Below, in pieces: positions 18,730-26,823 of a stretch of DNA of 64,000 nucleotides (the first letter of the stretch is position 1; every line of letters starts with the position of its first letter). The notes beneath the pieces were generated by a model. It searched no databases and was not told where the DNA came from. It worked only from the letters and a program-made list of their open reading frames with translations. A program made the position numbers and the translations under genes. Origin of the DNA: JAXGXJ01 sp963829545 (GTDB taxonomy: Bacteria; Actinomycetota; Thermoleophilia; RBG-16-64-13); NCBI GenBank assembly GCA_963829545.1, contig CAWHIX010000001.1, positions 62,001-126,000 on the forward strand, written 5' to 3'.

Positions 18730-19584
18730 ATGGAGATCAGACTGAACGCCAGCGGGACCAGTTCACTAGCGACGAAGGTCTTCTTCTGTGACGACGAAGC
18801 GTTCGCGGTCGCTTCCGTAATAGTCATGGGCAAGACCGACGCCGTGCTCATCGACGCCCAGTGGACCTTGTCGAGTGCCCATAGGGTGATCGCGGAGATA
18901 CTGGACACGGGCAAAGAGCTCAAGACCATCTATCTCACGCACGCGCACCCGGACCACTACTTCGGCGCCGGAGTCATAGCCGCGGCCTTCCCCAAGGCGC
19001 GTGTGGTAGCGGTGCCGTCTGAGGCCGACATCATGAACAACCAGTTCTTCGGCAAGATGGAGATCTGGGAAGCGACTATCGGCGCGCATAACGTCTGCCG
19101 CACGAGTGTGCAGGTGGAGCCGCTGCAGGATGACTACATCGAGCTCGAAGGCGAGCGCCTGGAGATCATCCCCAAAGTCATCGGGGACATGCGCTACAAC
19201 ACCATGGTGTGGATCCCCTCCATCAAGACCCTCTATGCCAGCGACGTCCTCTTCAACCAGGCCCATCCCTTCACCTGCGAGATCACGGCTGAGGAACGGG
19301 GCATGTGGAAAGAGGCCATCGACAAGATAGAGACCATGGGGGCCGAGGTGATCATCCCCGGCCATCAGAAACCGGGCATGCCGTTCGACCGTAGTTCGCT
19401 CGACTTCACCCGCGACTACCTGGCGGCCACCGAGGAGGAGTTGGTCCAGCAGGACACAGTCGCCGGCTTCTACTACGCCATGGCCGAGCGCTTCCCGCAG
19501 GCCATCCTTCTCCACCTGAGCAACGAGATGAACGCCGCTGTCTTCAAAGGCGGCCGCGACTGGCACTGGAGAGAAGGGGAGTAG
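18730..19584 (+). CDS. Metallo-beta-lactamase-fold hydrolase
   Basis: A 284-residue MBL-fold protein. The metal motif THAHPDHYFGAG (His71, His73, Asp75, His76) is complete. A later aspartate (YASDVLF) and VIIPGHQKPG at the end of the fold are also present. The usual PGH motif that supplies the middle metal histidine is replaced by PKVIGDMRYNT, so the metal site may be altered. No signal peptide is visible, so it should be cytoplasmic. The substrate is unknown. A long perfect hairpin terminator follows. Confidence 0.75.
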   Translation: MEIRLNASGTSSLATKVFFCDDEAFAVASVIVMGKTDAVLIDAQWTLSSAHRVIAEILDTGKELKTIYLTHAHPDHYFGAGVIAAAFPKARVVAVPSEADIMNNQFFGKMEIWEATIGAHNVCRTSVQVEPLQDDYIELEGERLEIIPKVIGDMRYNTMVWIPSIKTLYASDVLFNQAHPFTCEITAEERGMWKEAIDKIETMGAEVIIPGHQKPGMPFDRSSLDFTRDYLAATEEELVQQDTVAGFYYAMAERFPQAILLHLSNEMNAAVFKGGRDWHWREGE

Positions 19585-19655
19585 ACCGGGCGGTCCGGCG
19601 CCGAAAGAGGAACGGCTCAGTCCCGCCGCCGCGGCTGAGCCCGCCCAGGAAGACC

Positions 19656-19690
19656 AAGCCCCGGGCGTCCGTAACGGACGCCCGGGGCTT
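19656..19690. terminator. Perfect 16-bp hairpin terminator
   Basis: A 16-bp perfect stem (19656-19671 with 19675-19690) with loop TAA, followed on the plus strand by CTTG, sits between the convergent MBL gene and the Thr-rich protein gene. AAGCC/GGCTT at the base gives A/T-ended arms for both directions. Confidence 0.85.
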
Positions 19691-19731
19691 CTTGCGTCTA
19701 GGTTGCCGCGTCCGGCAACAGCCCGGCGCGC

Positions 19732-20997
19732 CTAGTAGGGCGTGATCGTCAGCTCCTGAACGCTAATCGTGACGAAGAACTGTTGCTTCACGGTCCCTGC
19801 CTCATCGGCGTAGATCAGCCGCATTTCCGTGTCCCCGGCCGTCAACACGTCGAAGGTCCACACCAGTGCGCCCTTGTTCGGATCGGTGGTACTGGCGATG
19901 AACTGCGGATCGCCCCGCATTCCCAGGATGGCGTTGTCGAAGGGGCTGAGTTGCCAGATGAAGTCGTCGGTGCGGTCATCGGGGAGGACGAGCGCGAGGC
20001 CGGTGGCTGTCGTCGGCACCACCTGGATCTGACCGTTGGCCTTCGGACCCACCACGACCATGCCGTCAGGTATGTCGATGGGCGGCAACTGCAGAGACGT
20101 GGTGGTCGTCGGCGGGTTCGTTGTGGTCGTGCTGGGTGGCTTCGTGGTGGTGGTAGTGGGCGGCTTGGTCGTGGTGGTCGTCGGCGGCTTGGTCGTCGTG
20201 GTGGGCGCGGCCGTGGTAGTCGTCGGCGGCTTGGTCGTGGTTGTGGGTGCCGCAGTGGTCGTGGTTGTGGGCGCCGCCGTAGTGGTCGTTGTGGGTGCCG
20301 CCGTGGTGGTCGTCGTTGCTTGGGTCGTGGTGGTCGTCGCTTCCGTGGTCGTCGTAGTGGCCTCGGTCGTGGTCGTGGTCGCCTCGGTGGTAGTGGTCGA
20401 CGAGGCGGTCGTGGTCGATTCGCCGGCCGTGGTGGTGGTGGCGAGATCGTCTGCGGAGGCGATCAGGATGGTGCAGTCGAAGGTCTTGTTCACCTTGCCG
20501 GCTATGTCGACGTTTCTGGCTGCGACCTCCACGCTCCCCTCGTTGAGGGTGATCGCGGAATAGGTGTAGATCGCCTCGGCGTTCGGTTCGTAGGAAGGAT
20601 AGGAGATCTGAGGTCCGGGCAAGACCTGCAGCAGCTCGGCGTTGACCGCGTCGATGTTCCACACCGACTCCTCAGGCACCCCGGTGAGCTGTAGAAGGAC
20701 CAGCCAACCCGTTCCCACCGGCACCGTCGCCCCGTTCTGCTCTTCGGTGATTATCATGGTCGGTGCAGGAAGCTTGGGCAGGGTCGATCCTCCGTCGGCG
20801 GTTTCGTCTTGGTTGGTGGCTCTGCCGACGAAGAAGGCGATCAGGAAGACCGCGATGACCCCGATCAGTACCCACAGCCACCACAGACGTCGAAAGGTGC
20901 TCTTGGCGGGCTTTCGGGACGTTCTCGTCGGCCCCTGTCCCGTGGGCGGGGGCGTAGCCTCCGTGCCCGGGACGTTCGATGCGGTCTGCCCGTCCAT
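19732..20997 (-). CDS. Membrane-anchored extracellular protein with Thr-rich linker
   Basis: The start was set at ATG 20997 because GAGGAGG lies six bases ahead; two earlier in-frame starts lack this spacing. A cytoplasmic Pro-rich tail precedes one membrane helix (WWLWVLIGVIAVFLIAFFVG). Outside, two small domains flank a linker of about 120 residues made of TTTT, AAPTTTT and KPPTTTT repeats. Both flanking domains (PVGTGWLVLLQLTGV... and GALVWTFDVLTAGDTEMRLIYAD) look like beta-sandwich or protease-inhibitor-like folds, which is a guess. It resembles wall-spanning actinobacterial surface proteins; the linker is a likely glycosylation target. Confidence 0.7.
   Translation of the reverse strand: MDGQTASNVPGTEATPPPTGQGPTRTSRKPAKSTFRRLWWLWVLIGVIAVFLIAFFVGRATNQDETADGGSTLPKLPAPTMIITEEQNGATVPVGTGWLVLLQLTGVPEESVWNIDAVNAELLQVLPGPQISYPSYEPNAEAIYTYSAITLNEGSVEVAARNVDIAGKVNKTFDCTILIASADDLATTTTAGESTTTASSTTTTEATTTTTEATTTTTEATTTTTQATTTTTAAPTTTTTAAPTTTTTAAPTTTTKPPTTTTAAPTTTTKPPTTTTTKPPTTTTTKPPSTTTTNPPTTTTSLQLPPIDIPDGMVVVGPKANGQIQVVPTTATGLALVLPDDRTDDFIWQLSPFDNAILGMRGDPQFIASTTDPNKGALVWTFDVLTAGDTEMRLIYADEAGTVKQQFFVTISVQELTITPY
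20096..20440 (-). repeat. Low-complexity Thr/Pro codon repeat
   Basis: On the minus strand this segment consists of near-tandem ACC/ACG codon arrays encoding Thr-rich units with interspersed AAP and KPP. It is coding repeat within the surface protein and a place where copy number may vary or be misassembled. Confidence 0.8.
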
Positions 20998-21216
20998 TCT
21001 CATCCTCCTCGATTCCCAGCGGTCGACCATCGGCCCATGAGGGCTTTTGGATAGGATTCTAGCCCGGGAGCTTGACTCCTCGCTCTCGGTCGGGGTCGAA
21101 CGGCGTCCGTGGACGCGTCGCGGGAGGGTATCATCAAGCGGCAGCTGCTCGGGGCACGGTTCAGATTGACGGTCGACAGAGGAGGGAACGGGGATGAAGA
21201 CGCGGAAGGACGCCTT

Positions 21217-21745
21217 ATGCGGGGATTGAACGGCGCCCTCGGGCGTTTCCCTCTATCGCGAGGAGCAGCGCTTTCGCCAGACGTGGGTGCTGGTCATCGT
21301 CTTGGGCGTCGCCGGACTGGTGTGGTGGACCTTCATCCGCCAGATCTGGCTGGGCGAGCCGATGGGCGACAATCCCGCCCCGGATTGGGGAGTCTGGCTG
21401 TTGTGGATCTTCATCGGACTGGCCCTGCCCTACTTCTTCCTCCGCGCCAGGCTGGTGATCGAGGTGACGTCCGGGCAGATAGCCATCCGCTTCTTCCCCC
21501 TGTCGCGGCGTCAGATCTCCCTGGCCGATGTGCAGACGGTCGAGGTCCGGAAATACAACGCCATCAAGGAATACGGCGGCTGGGGGATCAAGGGATGGAC
21601 GGCGAAGAGCGTGGCCTACAACGTGAGCGGAGATACGGGCGTGCAACTCACGCTGCGCGACGGCCGGAAGGTCATGCTGGGCTCGCAGAGGGCCGAGGAG
21701 TTGGCCGGTGTGATCGAAGCTCAGCGGCAGAGCCCGGGAGGATGA
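21217..21745 (+). CDS. Two-helix membrane protein with PH-like domain (probable frameshift)
   Basis: From 21287 the frame encodes two membrane helices (VLVIVLGVAGLVWW and WGVWLLWIFIGLALPYFFL) and a short cytoplasmic domain with IAIRFFPLSRRQISLADVQTVEVRKYN, which resembles a bacterial PH-like fold. The sequence SLYREEQRFRQTW just upstream is in the same frame and looks coding, but has no start; removing one T from the TTT at about 21248 joins it to ATG 21217, which has GGAAGG upstream. The stop overlaps the lipocalin start region, so the two are an operon. Confidence 0.6.
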
Positions 21746-21747
21746 GC

Positions 21748-22245
21748 ATGGCCGCTTCGACGGACTCGTCCCGGCAGCCGCTCGATGTCGTTCCTCACGT
21801 CGATCTGGAGAGGTATCTGGGCACGTGGTACGAGATCGCCACCATCCCGCAGTCTTTCCAGAAGGGTTGCGTAGGCGTTACAGCGGAGTACTCCCTGCGT
21901 CCAGACGGAGATATTCAGGTCGTCAATACCTGCATCCAGGGGACGCTCGACGGCGACGTGCGCCGGGTGCGCGGCAAGGCCTGGGTAGTCGACAAGACAT
22001 CCAACGCCAAGCTGAAGGTCAGGTTCTTCTGGCCCTTCTGGGGTTCCTATTGGATCATCGGCCTCGACCCCGACTACCAGTGGGCCGTCGTGGGGCATCC
22101 AGGCCGCAAATACCTTTGGATACTCAGCCGATCGCCGCAGATGGAGGACGCGCTATACGGACAGATCCTCGAACTGATCGCCGGCCAGGGCTACGACCTG
22201 TCACGGATCGAGAAGACGCTGCAGCGATCCGGCGAAGAGCGCTAG
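21748..22245 (+). CDS. Lipocalin family protein (Blc-like)
   Basis: About 165 residues with the lipocalin signature YLGTWYEIATIPQSFQKGC near the N-terminus and the later elements NTCIQG, RFFWPFWGSYWIIGLD and GRKYLWILSRSP that match bacterial Blc. The family binds lipids or small hydrophobic ligands. No signal peptide or lipobox is present, unlike E. coli Blc, so this copy seems cytoplasmic. ATG 21748 is preferred over ATG 21742 because it lies six bases after GGGAGG. It is coupled to the preceding membrane-protein gene. Confidence 0.85.
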   Translation: MAASTDSSRQPLDVVPHVDLERYLGTWYEIATIPQSFQKGCVGVTAEYSLRPDGDIQVVNTCIQGTLDGDVRRVRGKAWVVDKTSNAKLKVRFFWPFWGSYWIIGLDPDYQWAVVGHPGRKYLWILSRSPQMEDALYGQILELIAGQGYDLSRIEKTLQRSGEER

Positions 22246-22480
22246 CAGCCTCCTGGGCGGCACCGCGGGTGTTACAGTGTGGCCTGTGGACGAAGACCTC
22301 ACCCGTTGCCGAGCGCTGGCGCACGAGGAACGACCGAATGCGTGATGTGGGAGTGGCGCAGTTCTACGAGGAATCGCTCCGTGAGACCCGTTACTAGCGA
22401 TCCCGAAGCCGTCTCAATCCGCATCGCAGGTATACCTCCGGGTCCTGGCTCGGCCCTACGATGCGCTCCGCGCATGGGAG
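22246..22480. other. Intergenic region with a possible tiny open frame
   Basis: Two short rightward frames (from GTG 22286 and from ATG 22338, the latter ending at 22397) could be one small interrupted protein, but there is no ribosome site and no recognisable sequence. Otherwise nothing is seen before the promoter at 22481. Confidence 0.3.
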
Positions 22481-22509
22481 TTGACACCGCCAGGGTCAAC
22501 CCCTACGTT
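22481..22509 (+). promoter_or_regulatory. Promoter of the alcohol dehydrogenase gene
   Basis: A consensus TTGACA (22481-22486) is followed after 17 bp by TACGTT (22504-22509). The predicted start near 22516 leaves a short leader containing GAGGGAGGAG before ATG 22541. Confidence 0.65.
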
Positions 22510-22540
22510 TTAGTCGCTTACACATAGAGGGAGGAGCTTC

Positions 22541-23623
22541 ATGAAGGCAGCAGTCTGCTACGAGTTCGGCAAACCCCTGGTGATCGAGGAGTTGGAGGTC
22601 CGCGCGCCCGGGCCGGGCGAAGTTCTGGTCAAGAACGCGGCTACAGCCATCTGCCACAGCGACATCCATCTGGTCCGGGGCGATCTGCCTTTCCCCGCTC
22701 CCGTGGTGGCCGGTCACGAGACGGCCGGATACGTTGAGGAGATCGGCGAAGGTGTCAACGGCTTCGAGATAGGCGACCCCGTGGTGGCCTCGCTGCTCAT
22801 CTCTTGTGGCGAGTGCGTCATGTGCACCACCGGCCTTCCCAGCCTGTGCGAATACCCCTGGGAGCGCGGTGCCGTCTCCCCCTACAAGAACCAGAAGGGC
22901 GAGTCGGTAGACCAGGCCTTCCTCATCGGTAGCTTCGCCGAGAAGACCCTCGTGCACAAGTCGCAACTGGTGAAGCTGCCGGCGGACATGCGGATGGATT
23001 GCGCCAGCCTGTTGGCCTGTGGGGTGGCAACCGGTGTCGGCGCCGTGGTCTGGCGTGCCAAGGTGCAGATGGGCTCGAGCTGCGTGATCGTGGGCGTGGG
23101 CGGCGTGGGGCTGAACTCCGTGCAGGGGGCGGCCCTCGTCAGTGCGTACCCCATCATCGCCATCGACGTCAACGACGACAAGCTCAAAGCGGCCAAGAAG
23201 TTCGGGGCCACGCACACCATCAACAGCAGCAAGGTTGATCCGGTGCAGGCGGTCAAGGAGCTCACCGGCGGACGAGGCGCCGACTACGTGTTTGTGACCG
23301 TGGGCAATCCGGCGGTCATGGAGATGAGCCCGGTCCTGTCGGCGCCCAGAGGGCTGACGGTGTGGGTGGGTATCCCCAACATCAAGGACGTCATCCCGGT
23401 CTCGCCCTTCCTCCTGTTCCGCGAAGAGCGTTCCATCGCCGGCTGCTGGATGGGGAGCACCAATCTCAAGAACGATATCCCCAAACTGGTGAACATGTAT
23501 CAGACGGGCAAGCTCAAGCTGGACGAGTTGATCACCAAGCACTACAAGTTGGAAGACATCGACGAGGCCATGGAGGCCGTGGAGCAGGGCAAGGCGCTTC
23601 GCAACGTCATCATCTTCGACTGA
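22541..23623 (+). CDS. Zinc-dependent alcohol dehydrogenase (MDR superfamily)
   Basis: A complete 360-residue medium-chain dehydrogenase. Catalytic zinc ligands are Cys38 (ICHSD), His59-Glu60 (GHE) and Cys160 (ACG). The structural zinc ligands Cys89, 92, 95 and 103 are present (SCGECVMCTTGLPSLC). The nucleotide fold has GVGGVG at 185-190 and AIDVND, where Asp indicates NAD(H) rather than NADP(H). It oxidises or forms alcohols or aldehydes; the substrate is not evident. It is monocistronic with its own promoter and terminator. Confidence 0.9.
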   Translation: MKAAVCYEFGKPLVIEELEVRAPGPGEVLVKNAATAICHSDIHLVRGDLPFPAPVVAGHETAGYVEEIGEGVNGFEIGDPVVASLLISCGECVMCTTGLPSLCEYPWERGAVSPYKNQKGESVDQAFLIGSFAEKTLVHKSQLVKLPADMRMDCASLLACGVATGVGAVVWRAKVQMGSSCVIVGVGGVGLNSVQGAALVSAYPIIAIDVNDDKLKAAKKFGATHTINSSKVDPVQAVKELTGGRGADYVFVTVGNPAVMEMSPVLSAPRGLTVWVGIPNIKDVIPVSPFLLFREERSIAGCWMGSTNLKNDIPKLVNMYQTGKLKLDELITKHYKLEDIDEAMEAVEQGKALRNVIIFD

Positions 23624-23640
23624 GTCCGACCGAGAGATCT

Positions 23641-23674
23641 GGGGCGCCCGGCCCGCGTGCGGGCCGGGCGCCCC
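23641..23674. terminator. Hairpin terminator
   Basis: A 14-bp perfect stem (23641-23654 with 23661-23674, loop GCGTGC) followed by TTCCC lies between the dehydrogenase gene and the convergent small gene. Confidence 0.8.
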
Positions 23675-23736
23675 TTCCCATCTGGCGTGGCACTACTGCG
23701 GCGGCGCGGCTGCGCGGTGCGCCGGCCGCGCCGTAT

Positions 23737-24159
23737 TCAGATCGCCCGCATCCTGTTGTTTCTGGCATTGTGCTCCACCTCGGCCAATCCCATAACTTCG
23801 AGCACCGGCGGGACGTAGTTGGCGAAGCGGCCGCGTAGGCCCTTCTTGAGCCCATACCAGCCACCGACGGGATTCTGGGGCGACCGGGCCCATGCCTCCA
23901 CAGTGCCCTCCGCGGCCGGCTTCTGTTCGTCGGCGCTGCCCAGTGGCATCCAGTCGCCGTGCGCCTTCAGCATCGCGTGCAGGTCGGTGATAGACCGTAG
24001 CAGGTAGCGCACCTCGGTCTTCGCGGCGAACACCACCAGGGCCGGAGGGTCCGCCTCTTCATCCCTGTAGACCTCTATCTCGGATTGGCCGCTCGGGGTC
24101 GTGAGCCGCCAGGGGTCCTCGCGAGTGCCGCTGCCCTTCTCCATCGCCGTCGCCGTCAT
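23737..24159 (-). CDS. Conserved uncharacterised protein (DUF6855-like)
   Basis: A 140-residue soluble protein with the pattern GTREDPWRLTTPSGQSE, DLHAMLKAHGDWMPLGSADEQ, GTVEAWARSPQNPVGGWYG and a basic C-terminus EVEHNARNNRMRAI. These conserved blocks match an uncharacterised family that I recall as DUF6855. No catalytic residues are evident and no function is known. It is transcribed alone, toward the dehydrogenase terminator. Confidence 0.75.
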   Translation of the reverse strand: MTATAMEKGSGTREDPWRLTTPSGQSEIEVYRDEEADPPALVVFAAKTEVRYLLRSITDLHAMLKAHGDWMPLGSADEQKPAAEGTVEAWARSPQNPVGGWYGLKKGLRGRFANYVPPVLEVMGLAEVEHNARNNRMRAI

Positions 24160-24346
24160 CTCGGGCCTCCTCTGGGTCTATCGATCCTCATCTGCACGCT
24201 ACCCATGGACTGGCTCAGCTATTCGCAGACGGGACAAAGCGGCCGGCGCCGGCCGAGAAGTAGCCTGGCACTGGCGGATTCCGCGCGGCGTATGATGGTT
24301 GCGGTCGCATGCGGCCACAGACAGTCACCCCGCAGGAAGGAGCGCC

Positions 24347-24808
24347 ATGGCGATCGCCGTGAAGACCGTCTCAAACAAGCGACCGGCCAGCGTCTGGGCC
24401 TTGATGGTGCTCCTCGCGATCCAGGCTATCGGCGCTACCGCTGGGGGCATCGGGCTGGTACAGGACCCGATCAACAACATCGGCATGTCTCTCGACCTGC
24501 TCGAAGGCAGCCCCTTCGACGACTACCTTATCCCCGGACTGATCCTGCTCATCGCGGTCGGTCTACTGCCCTTTGTGGTGCTCTACGGGCTCGTCCGGCG
24601 GCGGGCCTGGGCTTGGTGGCTGGCGGTGGCTGCCGGCGCGGGTCTTGTCATCTGGATAATCACCGAAGTTGCGCTTCTCGGCTATCTGCCGGATATCGGG
24701 GGAGCCTTGCAGATAGGCATGGGAGTACTCGGAGTGCTGATCGTGGTGGTCGCTCTGCTGCGGCCTACCCGGCGCTATTTCGGGGTGGGAACGTCGACCG
24801 ACGGCTGA
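24347..24808 (+). CDS. Four-helix membrane protein of unknown function
   Basis: A 153-residue protein starts at ATG 24347 behind AGGAAGG. Four hydrophobic helices separated by short loops (first loop DPINNIGMSLDLLEGSPFDDY) leave little soluble part. A TATGAT box at 24291-24296 may be its -10. No family is recognised. Confidence 0.65.
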   Translation: MAIAVKTVSNKRPASVWALMVLLAIQAIGATAGGIGLVQDPINNIGMSLDLLEGSPFDDYLIPGLILLIAVGLLPFVVLYGLVRRRAWAWWLAVAAGAGLVIWIITEVALLGYLPDIGGALQIGMGVLGVLIVVVALLRPTRRYFGVGTSTDG

Positions 24809-24877
24809 TGCACTCTTGACTGACGCGCCCGGTAGAGTACGCGGGGCTACAGCGGATGGCCCTCAGATAGCCGGCCG

Positions 24878-25171
24878 TCAGCTCTGCTGGGTCTTGTCGA
24901 CCGGGGGCTGACCGGCGCCGTCTAAGGTCTGGGTGGGGGCGACGGGCGGGGCCTGCGCAGTAGTAGAGTCGACCTTCACGTCTTCAACGGCCGCTTCATC
25001 TTCCTTGATGGCCGTCTTGAACTCCTCGCCGCCCTCTTTCACACCCTTCTTCAGGCCGGTGAACGAGCTACCCAACGAACGGCCGAGACGAGGCAGAAGC
25101 CTGCCTCCGAAAATCAGCAAGATGATAACGACCACAATGAGGATCTCCCAGGGACCTAACCAACCAGGCAT
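24878..25171 (-). CDS. tatA: Sec-independent translocase protein TatA
   Basis: A 97-residue protein with the TatA plan: one short N-terminal membrane helix (WEILIVVVIILLIFGG) beginning after PGWLGP, the hinge RLLPRLGRSLGSS, an amphipathic helix with the FKTAIKED segment, and an acidic/Pro-rich tail. TatA forms the pore for folded proteins carrying twin-arginine signals. No tatB or tatC is nearby, so this is a detached copy. The RRRF signal in the molybdopterin oxidoreductase near 49.8 kb is a plausible client. Confidence 0.9.
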   Translation of the reverse strand: MPGWLGPWEILIVVVIILLIFGGRLLPRLGRSLGSSFTGLKKGVKEGGEEFKTAIKEDEAAVEDVKVDSTTAQAPPVAPTQTLDGAGQPPVDKTQQS

Positions 25172-25294
25172 CCAAAACTCTCCTTATCAGTAACGGAGGA
25201 TGCTTTGTCCTTACCATTGTCGCACGCCAGGCGCTTTCGCAAAGCACGGGAGGAGTACCTCCAGGGGAGGAGCGGCGCCGCGCCGGAGCCAAAG

Positions 25295-25828
25295 TCAGCC
25301 TCTGAACAATGTCGCCCAGAGTATCGCGTCCAGGATGGCCGTGTGGAAGGCGAAGTAGCAGCTTCCCGTCACCGCCGCCCAGTAGGAGGCGCCCCGGTTG
25401 TTGGGCCTCAGGGTCAGCAAGGCCCAAGCCAGCGCGATCGAGGCGAGTCCGACGAGGGCCAGCACCACGCGCACTGCAATCCACGTGCCCGTTCCCGGAT
25501 CGTTGACGTAGAGGTTGGACAACGGCATCCAGAAAGCGGAGGGGATGAGGATCAACAGGAAGATGGGATAGAACACGCTGTAGCCGAAGCGCCCGCTGAT
25601 CACCACCTTCGCGGGGTCGACCCTCACGAGGAGGAAGTACAAGAAGGCGAAGTAGCTCAGAGCGGAAAGGATCATGGAGACGTAATAGACGGGCCGGACG
25701 CTCTCGGACACTCCACCCCAGAGGACGTCCGCGGTCGATTCCCCCCGAAGGCCCAGGATGTAGCTCCCGATGACCGCCACTCCGCCAAAGATGTTGATGA
25801 GCAAGAGTGTGAGCCGCTGCCTACCCAT
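25295..25828 (-). CDS. Five- to six-helix membrane protein of unknown function
   Basis: A 177-residue integral membrane protein; the start ATG 25828 has GGAGGAGG upstream. Helices are separated by short loops, and residues such as HTAILDAILW near the end resemble uncharacterised membrane families. No function can be assigned. Confidence 0.65.
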   Translation of the reverse strand: MGRQRLTLLLINIFGGVAVIGSYILGLRGESTADVLWGGVSESVRPVYYVSMILSALSYFAFLYFLLVRVDPAKVVISGRFGYSVFYPIFLLILIPSAFWMPLSNLYVNDPGTGTWIAVRVVLALVGLASIALAWALLTLRPNNRGASYWAAVTGSCYFAFHTAILDAILWATLFRG

Positions 25829-25955
25829 AGGTCCCTCCTCCGATGATGCATGTCACATCGCTCAAGGCAATTCTATTCTACCGCGAGCCCGGGGCGCGGC
25901 CACGAGGGCCGGGCGGAGCGCCGTGCCGTCCGCTCGCCGCTGTACCATCGGTCAT

Positions 25956-26822
25956 ATGGCCCGAAGAAGACCACCGACCCTAGCAGCAATACGCAACAAT
26001 CCCACTCTTCATCCGCGGGCGTTCGCCATCGTTCGGGAGCGTTTCCTCGGGCTTCAGTGGCACCTTCATGCGCAGTCACCCGATTCGTCGCAGGCCTTCG
26101 CTCTGAGCGCCTTCCTCCCCGTCCTGGAGTTCCCCGACCGCGATGCGCTATTCGAGGCGCTCGTCACAAGCACCTTCGTCACGATCGCGAAGCGGCCAGA
26201 CCGCTCCTGGAACCTTGCCCCGGAGTATGCTGACGCCCGTATCTTGGGCGAGACGGGGGCGGGCGAGGCCACGAGAGTGGATATCCTGCTCGTCGCCGCC
26301 GACGCCGTTGTGTGCGTGGAGTCCAAGTTCCGCATCGACGCGCGACAGGGATGGGGAAAGTGCAGCCAACCAACGCTGTTGTGCAATGGGTTCCACGGAG
26401 CCGGTTCGGATCGCAAGGGCACGTCGGCGTGGTGCCGTCTGCAGCGGCCGGACGGCAACCGGGGCCCTCGCTACTACTGGGAACTCGCGCGCGGCCACTT
26501 CCGCGAGGACGTTCTTGCGCAACAGACACCCACGGAGGTCTGTCCGTTCTGGCGCGACTACCAACTCATGAGGAACTACCTCTTCGCGGCGGAGTGCGCC
26601 CGGCGGGCAGAGAAGGCGTACTTCGGCGTCCTCGGCATGGCACCCTCCGCGAGGTCGAAGCCTCTGGCCTCCGGGGTCGAACGGTTCCAGAATTCGCTGC
26701 TCCTACCCGCGAACGCGGCTCGGATAGCCTTTGTGTCCTACGAGAGCTACGTAGATATTCTGGCGTCGGGCTCGGCTGAGGCTCGGGAGCTGGCTGCCTT
26801 CCTCCGAGCGCTTCTCGCGTGA
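25956..26822 (+). CDS. PD-(D/E)XK nuclease-like protein, PGN_0703-type
   Basis: A 288-residue protein starts at ATG 25956. The core reads VDILLVAADAVVCVESKFR: an Asp on one strand and E-S-K on the next, the spacing of the PD-(D/E)XK nuclease fold. It is followed by cysteines (GKCSQPTLLCNG and AWCRL) and a helical C-terminus, as in PGN_0703-type restriction-endonuclease-like proteins. Such enzymes cut DNA in restriction or repair settings. No methyltransferase or specificity gene is adjacent. The gene meets the convergent pfp gene almost stop to stop. Nuclease activity is inferred. Confidence 0.6.
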   Translation: MARRRPPTLAAIRNNPTLHPRAFAIVRERFLGLQWHLHAQSPDSSQAFALSAFLPVLEFPDRDALFEALVTSTFVTIAKRPDRSWNLAPEYADARILGETGAGEATRVDILLVAADAVVCVESKFRIDARQGWGKCSQPTLLCNGFHGAGSDRKGTSAWCRLQRPDGNRGPRYYWELARGHFREDVLAQQTPTEVCPFWRDYQLMRNYLFAAECARRAEKAYFGVLGMAPSARSKPLASGVERFQNSLLLPANAARIAFVSYESYVDILASGSAEARELAAFLRALLA

Positions 26823-26823
26823 G

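Noticed and set aside
20096..20440. Tandem repeats resembling a CRISPR array or minisatellite
   Set aside because: The repeats are in-frame Thr/Pro codons within one protein, have no unique spacers of constant length and no cas genes are near.
22496..23542. 348-codon open frame on the minus strand
   Set aside because: It is the antisense shadow of the complete zinc alcohol dehydrogenase gene and has no ribosome site or recognisable domain.
24255..24275. Sigma-54-like promoter (TGGCAC) upstream of the 24.3 kb membrane-protein gene
   Set aside because: The -12 GC element is absent at the required spacing.
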